From contig NZ_JADQDP010000007.1 in the NCBI RefSeq assembly GCF_015694735.1, positions 62,001 to 126,000 of the forward strand: a stretch of 64,000 nt of DNA, given 5' to 3'. The DNA is from Hymenobacter properus (lineage in GTDB: Bacteria > Bacteroidota > Bacteroidia > Cytophagales > Hymenobacteraceae). A program made the translations under genes and the position numbers. This document shows, piece after piece, positions 1-8,559 of the stretch (positions within the stretch are counted from its first letter, which is position 1; the number at the start of each line of letters is the position of its first letter). Under the pieces are notes generated by a model. That model had not been told where the DNA came from and made no database searches. It saw only the letters and a list, made by a program, of their open reading frames with translations.

Positions 1-1001
1 TCGTGTTCGGCGGCAACCGGGCCCACGAGTTCGAGCGCAAGCTGCGCGGCGAGAGCTACCTCGACATTCTGGCCAGCGGCGGGGGCATCCTGAGCACCGT
101 GCGGGCCACCCGCGCCGCCTCGGAAGAGGAACTTATGGAAAATGCCTTGCATCACCTGGAGTGTTTCCGCCGCTACGGCATCACCACGCTGGAAGCCAAG
201 AGTGGCTACGGCCTCGACCGCGACACCGAGCTGCGGCTGGTGCGGGTGGCGCGGGCGGCCGGGCGCCAGCAGCCGGTGCGGGTGGTGCCCACCTTCCTGG
301 GTGCACACGTGGTGCCACCCGAGTTCAAGGAAGCCGGGCCGCGCGCCTACGTCGATTTCATTTTGCGCGAGGTGCTCTCAGATTTGAAAGGAGAGGCGGC
401 GTTCGTGGATATTTTCTGCGAGGAAGGGGCCTTCCCGCTAAATGTGGCGCGCTACTTTTTGGGGCAGGCCCACAAAATGGGCTTCGGTTTGAAAATCCAC
501 GCCGAGCAGCTGCACGACATGGGCGGCTGCGAAATGGCCGCCGAGCTGGGCGCCACCAGCGTTGACCACTGCGACTATCTCACGCCCGCCGCCGCCGCCC
601 GCATTGCCCAGCAAACCGATGGGCGCACCGTGGCCGTGCTGCTGCCGCTGGTGCCGCTGTTTTTGCGGCAGGAGAAGTACGCGCCCGGCCGGGAGTTTAT
701 CGAAAACGGCTTGCCTGTGGCCCTGAGCACCGATTTCAACCCTGGCTCCTGCCCTAGCAAAAACCTGTGGCTGGCGCTGTCGGTGGCCTGCCTCAAAATG
801 GGATTCACGCCCAAAGAAGCCGTGGCCGCCGCCACCCTTAATGCCGCCTGGGCCATCGGCCACGCCGCCGACTGCGGCAGCCTGGCCCCTGGCAAACGCG
901 CCGATGTGCTGGTGCTGGACGTGGGAAGCGTGGCCGAAATCCCGTACTGGCTGGGCGAAAACCCGGTGCGCGACGTGGTGATTGGCGGCGAGAGTGTTTA
1001 G
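1..1001 (+). CDS. hutI: Imidazolonepropionase, C-terminal part (5' end outside window)
   Basis: Third enzyme of histidine degradation: a cytoplasmic metal-dependent amidohydrolase that opens 4-imidazolone-5-propanoate to N-formimino-L-glutamate. The frame is open from the first base, and the first codons read FGGNRAHEFE, which in the family lies just after the N-terminal metal-binding histidines, so roughly the first 80-90 residues are missing. Visible family marks are the metal-site stretch KIHAEQLHDMGG, the VDHCDYL segment, and STDFNPGSCPS carrying the conserved aspartate. The C-terminus (GKRADVLVLD) is the usual amidohydrolase end. No other hut gene is in the window. The stop is followed at once by a palindromic repeat. 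Confidence 0.93.
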   Translation, partial: VFGGNRAHEFERKLRGESYLDILASGGGILSTVRATRAASEEELMENALHHLECFRRYGITTLEAKSGYGLDRDTELRLVRVARAAGRQQPVRVVPTFLGAHVVPPEFKEAGPRAYVDFILREVLSDLKGEAAFVDIFCEEGAFPLNVARYFLGQAHKMGFGLKIHAEQLHDMGGCEMAAELGATSVDHCDYLTPAAAARIAQQTDGRTVAVLLPLVPLFLRQEKYAPGREFIENGLPVALSTDFNPGSCPSKNLWLALSVACLKMGFTPKEAVAAATLNAAWAIGHAADCGSLAPGKRADVLVLDVGSVAEIPYWLGENPVRDVVIGGESV

Positions 1002-1021
1002 AATGGGAATTGAATAACGGC

Positions 1022-1122
1022 CCGTCATGCAGCGCGCCGCGAAGCATCTCGCGTGGGGGAGTAATTCAATCGACAGAATTAGTTGAAGCACGCAAGAAGC
1101 TTCGCTGTACTCTGCATGACGG
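1022..1122. repeat. Degenerate palindromic intergenic repeat
   Basis: Outer arms CCGTCATGC and GCATGACGG enclose GAAGCATCTCGCGTG on the left and GAAGCTTCGCTG on the right. This is a decayed copy of the palindromic family seen across the window. It lies between the convergent ends of hutI and the lipoprotein gene. Confidence 0.75.
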
Positions 1123-1143
1123 CCTTTTTCGTTCTGACTTAAT

Positions 1144-2127
1144 TTAAAGCTGCTGCATCAGCTGTGCTATTTCGGCCGCAGTATAAAGCTGCAGCTTTGG
1201 AGCGTACACCGCGTTTTGGTGCCAAGTGAGGCGCTCTACCCCGAAGTACAGCTGGCCGTCGCGCAGCTGCTCCACAATGACTTGCGTGTCGGTGCCCTCG
1301 GGCAGGTGGTTTTGCCACAGTGTGGGGTCGGAGGTGGCAAAGGTGCGGCTGAGGCTGGTGTAACCCACCGGGCGGAGGTACACCCGGGTTTCGGTGGCGC
1401 CGGCTGGCACGCGCACCCGAGCCGTGGTCCAATTTGCATTGTTGACGGGGCGCCAGTACTGGTCAAAATTCAGCCAGCTAATCGTGTCCAGCGGGAAATT
1501 GACGTTGTAAAAACCCCCGCTCGGGCGCACAGGGGGCCAGCCCGCAGTGCCGCCTTGAATGGCCGGCCGCCAGCCAACGGAGTCGGCCGCGCCGTTCACC
1601 ACTGCGTTCTGGGCCAAGGGCATGGCCCACAAGAACATGCGCGTGGTGTCGAGCCCGGCCGCCGGCACGGGCGCGCTGAGGCGGGCAAAACCGGTCGTTC
1701 CAGGCGTTGTGCCAATGAACGGAGTGCTCCAGCGCAGGCGGGTGGCGCCCTGCCACGCCTGCACGTTGTACTCGCCGCCCGACACCAGCAGCTGCGCCGC
1801 CGACACGGCCAGGTTGGTGTGCATGCCGGTGAGCAGCATGTCGCCCACTGTGCGCAGCTCGCGCACCCGTAGCGTGGCCATGCCCGTGGCCACGGCGTTG
1901 TTAGGCAGCACCAGCGAATTGGCGCCGAACGTAATGGTGGCACCGCCCTGGGTGTGCAGGGTTTGCGGCAGGCTTAAATTCACGGTGAACGTTTGCACGG
2001 CCGGCGCAAAAGCGCCGTTGGCGGCAGCCAGGGAACTGGCTGCGGGGCTGTATATCACCAAGTCGTCGTGGCGGCAACTGCTGGCCAGCAGCAGCCCGGC
2101 CAGGCTTGTTAGCACAAGTCGGTTCAT
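1144..2127 (-). CDS. Probable lipoprotein of unknown function, last gene of sigma-factor operon
   Basis: 327 residues. The N-terminus MNRLVLTSLAGLLLASSC is a lipoprotein signal peptide with the acylated cysteine at residue 18, so the mature protein should be membrane-anchored. The rest is beta-rich without a family I recognise. A segment around residues 55-100 (TLHTQGGATITFGANSLVLP followed by GMATLRVREL) resembles ZU5-like or carboxypeptidase-regulatory-like beta modules. It starts 29 bases after the outer-membrane barrel gene on the same strand, and is probably co-transcribed with it and with the ECF sigma factor. A role at the cell surface under that sigma factor is inferred only from position. 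Confidence 0.8.
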   Translation of the reverse strand: MNRLVLTSLAGLLLASSCRHDDLVIYSPAASSLAAANGAFAPAVQTFTVNLSLPQTLHTQGGATITFGANSLVLPNNAVATGMATLRVRELRTVGDMLLTGMHTNLAVSAAQLLVSGGEYNVQAWQGATRLRWSTPFIGTTPGTTGFARLSAPVPAAGLDTTRMFLWAMPLAQNAVVNGAADSVGWRPAIQGGTAGWPPVRPSGGFYNVNFPLDTISWLNFDQYWRPVNNANWTTARVRVPAGATETRVYLRPVGYTSLSRTFATSDPTLWQNHLPEGTDTQVIVEQLRDGQLYFGVERLTWHQNAVYAPKLQLYTAAEIAQLMQQL

Positions 2128-2156
2128 AAAAAAGAGGCGGAAACGGGGGAGTTGCG

Positions 2157-3974
2157 CTACGGCAGGTCGTATGACACGCCCAGCAGCGCCGTGGCCCCGA
2201 ACAGGTGGCGAATGGAATAGCCGCTCACGGGCTTGGCCAGCGGCGTGAGCAGGTAGCTGGCCGTGGGCTGGGCCAGCAGCTGCCAGGGCCCGGCCAGGCG
2301 GTAGCGCACTTCGGCGCCCAGGTTGGCGGCCAGGCTCAGGCTGCGGTAGGGGCTGCCCGAGGCGCTCCAGGTTTTGGGCTGGCAGGCGCAGGGCGAGCCC
2401 TCGGTGGAGGTGCCACCCAGGTAAATGGCCGCATCGAAGCCACCCAGCAGGCCCACCTGCCAGCGCGGCCCGGCGGTCCAGGCGTAGCCGACTCGCAGCG
2501 GCACCGTCAGGAAGCGGTAGGTGTCGCGCTGACGAATGGTGGTGCCGCTGGTCCGGCTGAGGCTGTCTATAAAGGCAAAGTCGTAATTAGCCCGGGTAAT
2601 CTGAGCAGCATTTACCTGCCGGATAGCCAGTTGGGTGGCGTATTCGGCGTAGCCCAGGCCGCCGCTCAGCGTCCAGTGCGGCGTGAGGGTGCGGCGGACG
2701 CTCAGCTGCGCGCCATAGCCCAGGGCCGGGCGCTCCAGCGAGGCCGCCGAAGTGGAAGTCGTGGTTAGGTTGCGGCCAGGGTTGGCGTTCGTAAAGGGCG
2801 AGGACGTGACGGAAGTGGCAACCGTGGCCGTGTTGGTGGTATAAGAGGGCGCCACGGTGCCCAGGTGGCGGTACGTCAAGCCCGGGCCCGCCACCAACTG
2901 CACCGCCCACCGCGACACCACCGTGGGCACCATCGGCGGCAGGGCTGGCACCGCCACAGGCGTAGGCATGGGAGCGGCCGGCGCGGCCCCTGCGGGCAAT
3001 TGCAGGCTTATCAGGCGCGCGTTTAGCCAGTCCCATCGGGCGGTTTGGTTCGAGTGGGACTCCGCTGCCGCAGTGGCCGCCTCGGAGGTGCCGGGTGCCG
3101 GAACCGTGCCGGCTGCACCGCTGGCCAGCCTGGCATCTCCTTCGCCCGAAACCGAAGAAGCCGCCCGGCCGGTTTCTGTCGGCTTCAATGTTGCGGAAGT
3201 GACGGATGCAAAATCCGTTTGAGGGTGGCCTGCCGCGGCTGGCTGCGAAGTCCGCGCCGTAGCCACCGTGCCCCGAGCAGCTCCGCCGCCGGGCTGTTCT
3301 GTCGTTGCTGACTCATGGCCTAGGCTTGCTGCCCGGGCCGAACGAGAAAGAAGCCGCGGCCGGGCTGCTGTGGCAGTAGAGGCCACTTCGGCACCGGCCA
3401 GCGCCCGTTGGCGCCGGCTGGTGTGGCGGCTGGTTTCCAAGGCGAGGGCCGTAGTCGGCGCAATCGACCGGGCGGCCGGGTTTGCGCCACTCGGCGCTGC
3501 CGACGCTGAAGCGGCCGAAGCCATTTCACCCGGCTTGGGGCCAGTAGCAGGGGCGGCGCCATGCTCCCCGGCACTTGAATTGTTCGGCAACGAGCCCAAA
3601 GCTGAACCAGCCGAGTTCGACGATGACACTTCGCTCGACGTTTGGCCCCCTGGCATTGTAGCTACCGAATTATCTGACTGATGGTGCAGTCCATTAAGAG
3701 CTGGTTCTGTGGCCGGCCCGCGGCGCGCTGCCACGGTCGTTTGCGCAGCCGGACGGCCCGCGCGCTGCCACTGCCAGGTAGCCAGCGCGGCCACCACGAA
3801 CAGCAGGCTGAGCAGCGCCAAGCTGGCCCGCCAGCGCCGCCGGCGTGGCACGGCCACGGGAGGCGGCAGCTGCTGCCGGATGCCGGCCCACAGGCCGGCC
3901 GGCGGCTCCTGGCCGTAGTCGGCCAGGCGCTTGCGCAGGGCTTCGTACAAATCTTCGGGCGTAGGGTCAGACAT
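2157..3974 (-). CDS. Putative trans-envelope regulator: cytoplasmic N-terminus, one TM helix, long linker, outer-membrane beta-barrel
   Basis: 605 residues. Residues 1-45 are soluble and basic (MSDPTPEDLYEALRKRLADY onward, ending in RRRR at 44-47), like the start of Bacteroidetes anti-sigma-type proteins. Residues 50-67 form one hydrophobic helix (LALLSLLFVVAALA); positive charges before it place the N-terminus in the cytoplasm. Residues 70-350 are low-complexity Ala/Ser/Thr/Pro/Gly. Residues 355-605 have the alternating pattern of an outer-membrane beta-barrel (GPGLTYRHLG, LRVGYAWTAGPRWQVGLLGG, aromatic near the C-terminus). The start codon is inside the sigma gene (8-base overlap), which fixes it and implies coupled translation. 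I infer an anti-sigma-like sensor that could span both membranes. It could instead be an ordinary inner-membrane protein with a periplasmic beta domain. Confidence 0.75.
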   Translation of the reverse strand: MSDPTPEDLYEALRKRLADYGQEPPAGLWAGIRQQLPPPVAVPRRRRWRASLALLSLLFVVAALATWQWQRAGRPAAQTTVAARRGPATEPALNGLHHQSDNSVATMPGGQTSSEVSSSNSAGSALGSLPNNSSAGEHGAAPATGPKPGEMASAASASAAPSGANPAARSIAPTTALALETSRHTSRRQRALAGAEVASTATAARPRLLSRSARAASLGHESATTEQPGGGAARGTVATARTSQPAAAGHPQTDFASVTSATLKPTETGRAASSVSGEGDARLASGAAGTVPAPGTSEAATAAAESHSNQTARWDWLNARLISLQLPAGAAPAAPMPTPVAVPALPPMVPTVVSRWAVQLVAGPGLTYRHLGTVAPSYTTNTATVATSVTSSPFTNANPGRNLTTTSTSAASLERPALGYGAQLSVRRTLTPHWTLSGGLGYAEYATQLAIRQVNAAQITRANYDFAFIDSLSRTSGTTIRQRDTYRFLTVPLRVGYAWTAGPRWQVGLLGGFDAAIYLGGTSTEGSPCACQPKTWSASGSPYRSLSLAANLGAEVRYRLAGPWQLLAQPTASYLLTPLAKPVSGYSIRHLFGATALLGVSYDLP

Positions 3975-4560
3975 GACAATTCGGGGTTTTAAGGGCCGCC
4001 AGGCGAGTTTCGAGAAGGCGCCGGGCGCGGGCCAGCTGCGATTTGCTGGTGCCTTCGGCAATGCCCAGCAGCTCGCCAATTTCCTGGTGCGAGTAGCCTT
4101 CCACGGCGTAGAGGTTGAGCACGGTGCGGTAACCAGGCGGCAGGGTGGCCAGCAGCGCCACCAGGTCGTCGGCCGCCAGCTGGTCCACGGCCGAAGGCTC
4201 GGCGGTGGGCAGGCCTTCGGCCAGCTCGTCGAGGGCGTCGCCGCTGGGGCCGGGGTGGCGCAGACGGTACTGCTCCACGGCGTGCAGCGAGGTGGTGACG
4301 GCAATGCGGCGCGCCCAGCCCTCAAACGGCCCCTGGCCGCGGTACTGGTCGAGGCGGGTAAAGATTTTAACGAACGTGTTTTGCAGCGCGTCCTCCGCCT
4401 CGGCCCGGTTGGGACAGTAGCGCAGGCACACACCCATCAGGTTGTACGACAGTTTTTTATAGAGCTGATATTGCGCCGCCGATTCGCCGCGCCGGCACGC
4501 CGCCAGCAGCGCTTCATCGACGGTGACAATGGAAGGCGGCATGTAGAAAGCAGATGGCAA
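3967..4560 (-). CDS. RNA polymerase ECF-type sigma factor
   Basis: 197 residues, normal for the ECF family. Region 2 is seen at about residues 25-90 (YQLYKKLSYNLMGVCLRYCP, then EAEDALQNTFVKIF and FEGWARRIAV) and region 4 at about 130-190 (LPPGYRTVLNLYAVEGYSHQ, then EIGELLGIAEGTSKSQLARAR, the helix-turn-helix). It would direct core RNA polymerase to a small regulon. It overlaps the next gene, a membrane-spanning probable regulator, by 8 bases, the classic sigma/anti-sigma layout. A second in-frame ATG lies at 4542. Upstream is only a palindromic repeat. Confidence 0.93.
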   Translation of the reverse strand: MPSAFYMPPSIVTVDEALLAACRRGESAAQYQLYKKLSYNLMGVCLRYCPNRAEAEDALQNTFVKIFTRLDQYRGQGPFEGWARRIAVTTSLHAVEQYRLRHPGPSGDALDELAEGLPTAEPSAVDQLAADDLVALLATLPPGYRTVLNLYAVEGYSHQEIGELLGIAEGTSKSQLARARRLLETRLAALKTPNCHV

Positions 4561-4681
4561 AGCCGGCTGTACAGGACCGGCTGCTTGGGGCCATGACCGG
4601 CGAGCGGCCGGCCGGGTTGCACGAGGCTAAAGATATTTTGAAATCGGCGGCTGACGGTTAGGCATGACGGTTGGAGCCAGC

Positions 4682-4791
4682 CGTCATGCCGAGCCCAGCC
4701 GAGGCATCTCGCGTGCTGAAGTAATCAAAGTCGTTGTGCTGATTAGGTTGCGTTGCGCCTGCGAGATGACTCGGCTGCGCTCAGCATGACG
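4682..4791. repeat. Palindromic intergenic repeat
   Basis: Left arm starts CGTCATGCCGAGCCCAGCCG; right arm ends CGGCTGCGCTCAGCATGACG. Imperfect arms with a loop of about 50 bases. It fills most of the 308-base gap between the divergent sigma-factor and PhzF-like genes; I see no other gene there. Confidence 0.85.
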
Positions 4792-4868
4792 TTCATTTTA
4801 AATTGCTGAAACCAACCGGTGCCGTATCCTTGCCTTCGAAACCTGCCACGCTTCGCACAACCTTTCTT

Positions 4869-5663
4869 ATGCGCTACTTCCACGTCGACGCCTTTGCCCA
4901 AAAGCCTTTCACCGGCAACCCCGCCGGCGTGTGCCCGCTCGAGAGCTGGCCGGCCGCTGCGCTCATGCAGCAAATTGCCGCCGAAAACAACCTGGCCGAA
5001 ACCGCCTTCATCGTGCCCCGCACCGACGCTGCGGCCGAGTACGACATCCGCTGGTTCACGCCCGCCGTCGAAATCGACCTTTGCGGGCACGCCACGCTGG
5101 CTTCGGCTCACGTGCTGTTCACCCACCTCGGCCTGGCCGAAACGCAGGTAACCTTCCACAGCCAGAGTGGCCCCCTGCGGGTGGCCCGCGAGGCCGACGG
5201 CCGCCTCACCCTCGACTTTCCCTCGCGCCCGCCGCAGGAACTTCCCACGCACCCCACCGGCCTCACCGATGCCCTGGGCGCCACGCCGCTCCGGGTGTTG
5301 GCCTCCCGCGACCTGCTGGTGACGTTCAACTCTGAAGCCGAAGTGCGCGCCTTAAAACCCGACATGGCCCGCCTGGCTGCCCTGGAGTACGTGGGCGTCA
5401 TTGCCACCGCCCCCGGCACGGGCGAGCTGGATTTTGTGTCGCGCTTCTTCGGCCCCCGCGTGGGCGTGCCCGAAGACCCCGTAACGGGCTCGGCCCACAG
5501 CACGCTCATCCCGTACTGGGCCGAAAAGCTGGGCAAAACTGAGCTGCGCGCCCGTCAGATTTCGCCCCGCGGTGGGGATTTGTGGTGCCGCCTGCGCGGC
5601 GACCGGGTGGACATCAGCGGCTACGCGGTGACGTATGCGGCGGGAGAAATCAGGGTTGGCTAG
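4869..5663 (+). CDS. PhzF family isomerase-like protein
   Basis: 264 residues counted from the ATG of MRYFHVDAFA, the usual family start; an upstream in-frame start at 4803 would add a non-conserved tail. PhzF-fold proteins are cytoplasmic isomerases with two similar halves. Family marks visible here are KPFTGNPAGV at residues 12-21, ENNLAETAF with the catalytic glutamate at 44, the EIDLCGHATLASAH segment, and VGVPEDPVTGSAHS in the second half. The substrate cannot be told from sequence; the gene is not in a phenazine locus, and most such homologues act in unknown small-molecule chemistry. Confidence 0.9.
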   Translation: MRYFHVDAFAQKPFTGNPAGVCPLESWPAAALMQQIAAENNLAETAFIVPRTDAAAEYDIRWFTPAVEIDLCGHATLASAHVLFTHLGLAETQVTFHSQSGPLRVAREADGRLTLDFPSRPPQELPTHPTGLTDALGATPLRVLASRDLLVTFNSEAEVRALKPDMARLAALEYVGVIATAPGTGELDFVSRFFGPRVGVPEDPVTGSAHSTLIPYWAEKLGKTELRARQISPRGGDLWCRLRGDRVDISGYAVTYAAGEIRVG

Positions 5664-5740
5664 AACGTGCTTTGCGGTGGTGCTTGGTATTCTGGCTTTG
5701 GTGGTTACCTTGGCTGCAAATCGTTCGCTCTCATTTTCTT

Positions 5741-6814
5741 ATGAAGAAGGCATTATTAGTACTGCTGTTGGCTGGTAGCATGGGGGCGGCATACGCCCAA
5801 ACAAGTGGTGGCACGCCTAGTCGGGATTTGGTAGCTGAAGGCGTCAAATTGTATGACCAGGGCAAGTATGCAGAAGCCGTGGCCAAATACCAGCAGGTGC
5901 TGGCTTCGGCGCCAAATGATGAATTGGCCCTGAGCGAACTGGCCTTGGCCTACAGTGCCTTAGGCCGCGATGCTGAAACGGTCGAGATTTGCCAGAAGCT
6001 GCTGAAAGCCAAGCCTGATTCCGACGTCATGGTATACGTCACCCTTGGCAATAGCCTTGATGCGTTGAAGAAGCCGAAGGAGGCCATTCGGGTATATGAA
6101 CAAGGCTTGAAGCACCATCCGGATTCTTATGCGTTGTATTTCAATGAAGGAGTGGCGCAGGCCACCAGCGGCCAAGTAGCCGCATCGGTTGGTAGTTTTC
6201 AGCAGTCGGTGGCACTCAGCCCTGGGCATACCAGCTCGCACATGAGCTTAGGGGTAATGCAGTTGAGCAATCAGGCGCGGGTGCCGGGCATCTTAGCTAT
6301 GTCGCGGTTTCTGGTGCTGGAGCCCCGCGGCGCCCGTGCCACCCAGCGGCTGCCGATGCTCGACAAAGCCATGAGCCAGGGCGTGAGCCAGACCGGGGAA
6401 AAGGACGTGACAATCAACATATCCAGCGCCGCGTTGTCGGGCAGCAATGGCAAAAGCAAAGGCCCGGATAATTTCGGTCCCGTCGAGCTGATGCTTTCGT
6501 TATCCGCCGCTAATGCGCTCACGAAAGATAGCAAGAGTACCAGCAACATCGAACGGTTTGCCAAACAGTTCGGGGACTTATGCCAAACGCTTGGCGAGCT
6601 AAGCAACAACCAGCAAGGCTTCACCTGGAATTACTATGTTCCTTATTTCGTGGAGATGGAGAAAAAAGGCTTCGTACCTGCTTTCGCCTACCTCTCGCAC
6701 GCCTCCCAAACCGACGTACCGGAGGTGCAACAGTGGCTGACTGCGCATCCGACCGAAGTGCAAGTGTTTCAGGAGTGGTCAAAAAACTACGCTTGGCCCA
6801 AAGCCATCCATTAG
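5741..6814 (+). CDS. Secreted TPR-repeat protein
   Basis: 357 residues counted from MKKALLVLLLAGSMGAAYAQ, a clear Sec signal peptide; the frame is open further upstream but that part overlaps nothing conserved. Residues about 28-220 contain at least four tetratricopeptide units (for example GVKLYDQGKYAEAVAKYQQV, NDELALSELALAYSALGRDA, and PKEAIRVYEQGLKHHPD). The C-terminal 140 residues are not recognised. The protein is probably periplasmic and acts through protein contacts; no partner is evident. It converges with ruvC, with only 8 bases between the two stop codons. Confidence 0.85.
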   Translation: MKKALLVLLLAGSMGAAYAQTSGGTPSRDLVAEGVKLYDQGKYAEAVAKYQQVLASAPNDELALSELALAYSALGRDAETVEICQKLLKAKPDSDVMVYVTLGNSLDALKKPKEAIRVYEQGLKHHPDSYALYFNEGVAQATSGQVAASVGSFQQSVALSPGHTSSHMSLGVMQLSNQARVPGILAMSRFLVLEPRGARATQRLPMLDKAMSQGVSQTGEKDVTINISSAALSGSNGKSKGPDNFGPVELMLSLSAANALTKDSKSTSNIERFAKQFGDLCQTLGELSNNQQGFTWNYYVPYFVEMEKKGFVPAFAYLSHASQTDVPEVQQWLTAHPTEVQVFQEWSKNYAWPKAIH

Positions 6815-6822
6815 TCTGCTCG

Positions 6823-7467
6823 CTAAGACTTCGCCGGCGCCTTCTTCCTGCCTGCTGCCGTACTGGCGCCCACCCGCTCTGGGTTCTCGGCCAAAAATTT
6901 CCCCCAGCTTTTGCCGCCGCTGGCCGTCACGTTGTTGCCCTTCATGTAATGGTGGCACAGGGCCACGGCCAGGGCGTCGGTGGCGTCGAGGAACTTGCTG
7001 GCTTCGGCCACGGGCGGCAGCGTGAGCGTCTGGCGCAGCATGTGGGCCACCTGCTCCTTGGTGGCCGAGCCCGAGCCCGTGACGGACTGCTTCACCTTGG
7101 TGGGGGCGTACTCCACGTAGGGAATCTGGCGGGAGAGGGCGGCGGCAATGGCCACGCCCTGGGCCCGGCCCAACTTCAACATGCTCTGCACGTTGACGCC
7201 GAAAAATGGGGCTTCGATGGCCAGCTCATCGGGCAGGTACTCGTCGATGAGCTCCAGCATGCGGTCGAAAATCTGCTTTAGCTTTACGGCATGGTTCGAC
7301 CCCAAGGCCTTCATGTTGATGACGTCGTAGCACAGCACGTCCACGCGCTGGCCGCGCACCTCAATCAGGGCGTAGCCCATAATCTGGGTGCCGGGGTCGA
7401 CGCCCAGAATAATCTTGGGCAGCAGCTCGATGGCGGGAACGGGACGGGGGCGTTGGGGGGCAGGCAT
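6823..7467 (-). CDS. ruvC: Crossover junction endodeoxyribonuclease RuvC
   Basis: 214 residues. RuvC resolves Holliday junctions with RuvAB. The acidic catalytic residues are visible: D24 in LGVDPGT, E85 in LAIEAPFFG, and D161/D164 in LDATDALAVALCHH. The body therefore matches the family; the first 15 residues and the last 30 (ending RKKAPAKS, basic) are extensions. The ATG at 7467 is preferred because the upstream extension is unlike the family. A TAACTTTG element ends only 7 bases before this ATG, suggesting a leaderless transcript. No ruvA or ruvB is in the window. Confidence 0.95.
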   Translation of the reverse strand: MPAPQRPRPVPAIELLPKIILGVDPGTQIMGYALIEVRGQRVDVLCYDVINMKALGSNHAVKLKQIFDRMLELIDEYLPDELAIEAPFFGVNVQSMLKLGRAQGVAIAAALSRQIPYVEYAPTKVKQSVTGSGSATKEQVAHMLRQTLTLPPVAEASKFLDATDALAVALCHHYMKGNNVTASGGKSWGKFLAENPERVGASTAAGRKKAPAKS

Positions 7468-8559
7468 CTCACACAAAGTTACGACCCCAACCAGCCCGGT
7501 GCCGCCCCGGGTTCCGCTTCTGAGGCGGCACCGGGCCCCGGCCCCTCCCAAAAGCCGAGCGAGCCCGAAACCCGCCGCGCCCGGCAATGGCGCCGGCTGG
7601 TGTTCTGGGGCAAGGTGGGCGTGACACTGCTCACGCTGGGCCTGCTCTACAACAGCATCTTCGCGGCGCCCGACACGGCGGCAGCCTGGCGGCAACTGCT
7701 GGGGGCTACCCTGCGTGGCGCCGGGCGCGGGCCGGTGCTGCTGGCCCTGGCCCTGGTGCCCCTCAACTGGGGCCTGGAGGCCTGGAAGTGGTACCGCTTG
7801 GCCCGGCACCTCGAGCCCGTCACGTTCGGGCGCAGCTTCCGGGCGGTGCTGGTGGGCCTCACGCTGGGCTTCGCCACCCCCAACCGGGTGGGCGACTACG
7901 CCGGCCGCATCATCGAGCTCAAAAGCCGCCGGGTAAGCGCATTGGGGGCCGTTTTCCTGGGGCGCTACTGCCAACTGGTGGCCACGGTGCTGGCGGGCGT
8001 GGCGGGGCTGCTGTATTTTCTGCTGAAATTTTACCTGGCCGGCTACCCGGCCGCGGGGCTGGGCGTGAGCGTGTCGGCGGTGCTGATTTGTGCCGTGGTG
8101 CTAGTGCCGCTGTACCGGTCGCGCCTGCTGCTGGCGGCGCTGGGGCTGTGGCGGCCGCTGCGGCGGTTCCGGCCGGCGCTGGCCATCATGCCCACCTACC
8201 CGGCCCGGGCGCTCACGGTGGTGCTGGCCATTTCGGGGCTGCGCTACGGGGTGTTTTGCGCGCAGTTTCTGCTGCTGCTGGGGGCGTACGGGGTGGCCTC
8301 GCCGCTGGGGCCCGGGCTGGCTGCTGTGGCGGGCACTTTCCTGTTGAAGTCGCTGGTGCCCTCGCTCAATGCGCTGGCTGATGTGGGCGTGCGCGAGCTG
8401 TCGGCCACGCACTTGTTTGGGCTGTTAGGCCAGCCGGCGCTGCCGGTTCTGTCGGCCAGCCTCAGTTTGTGGGTCATCAACATTGCCCTGCCCAGCGCGG
8501 CCGGCCTGCTGCTGGTGCCGGGCCTGCGCGTGCTGCGCGAGAAGCGCGCCGGCCGATGA
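7453..8559 (+). CDS. Lysylphosphatidylglycerol synthase TM region-like (UPF0104/YbhN) membrane protein
   Basis: An integral membrane protein of about 370 residues with around eight hydrophobic helices. The family mark VGDYAGRIIELKS follows GFATPNRVG, as in AglD/YbhN-type proteins, which are linked to lipid or glycolipid handling in the membrane. The start is uncertain: no ATG fits. I give the in-frame TTG at 7453, which overlaps divergent ruvC by 15 bases; GTG codons near 7600 would start right at the first helix. The stop overlaps the next gene (a glycosyltransferase) in an ATGA junction, so the two are translationally coupled and probably work on the same lipid or glycan. Confidence 0.82.
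   Translation: MGGRHLTQSYDPNQPGAAPGSASEAAPGPGPSQKPSEPETRRARQWRRLVFWGKVGVTLLTLGLLYNSIFAAPDTAAAWRQLLGATLRGAGRGPVLLALALVPLNWGLEAWKWYRLARHLEPVTFGRSFRAVLVGLTLGFATPNRVGDYAGRIIELKSRRVSALGAVFLGRYCQLVATVLAGVAGLLYFLLKFYLAGYPAAGLGVSVSAVLICAVVLVPLYRSRLLLAALGLWRPLRRFRPALAIMPTYPARALTVVLAISGLRYGVFCAQFLLLLGAYGVASPLGPGLAAVAGTFLLKSLVPSLNALADVGVRELSATHLFGLLGQPALPVLSASLSLWVINIALPSAAGLLLVPGLRVLREKRAGR
7474..7481 (-). promoter_or_regulatory. TAnnTTTG -7 element of ruvC
   Basis: Reads TAACTTTG on the minus strand. It lies only 7 bases from the ruvC ATG, so transcription would start at or next to the start codon. Confidence 0.5.

Noticed and set aside
4803..4868. N-terminal extension of the PhzF-like protein
   Set aside because: The family starts at MRYFHVDAF; the extension is not conserved in type and begins just after the repeat.
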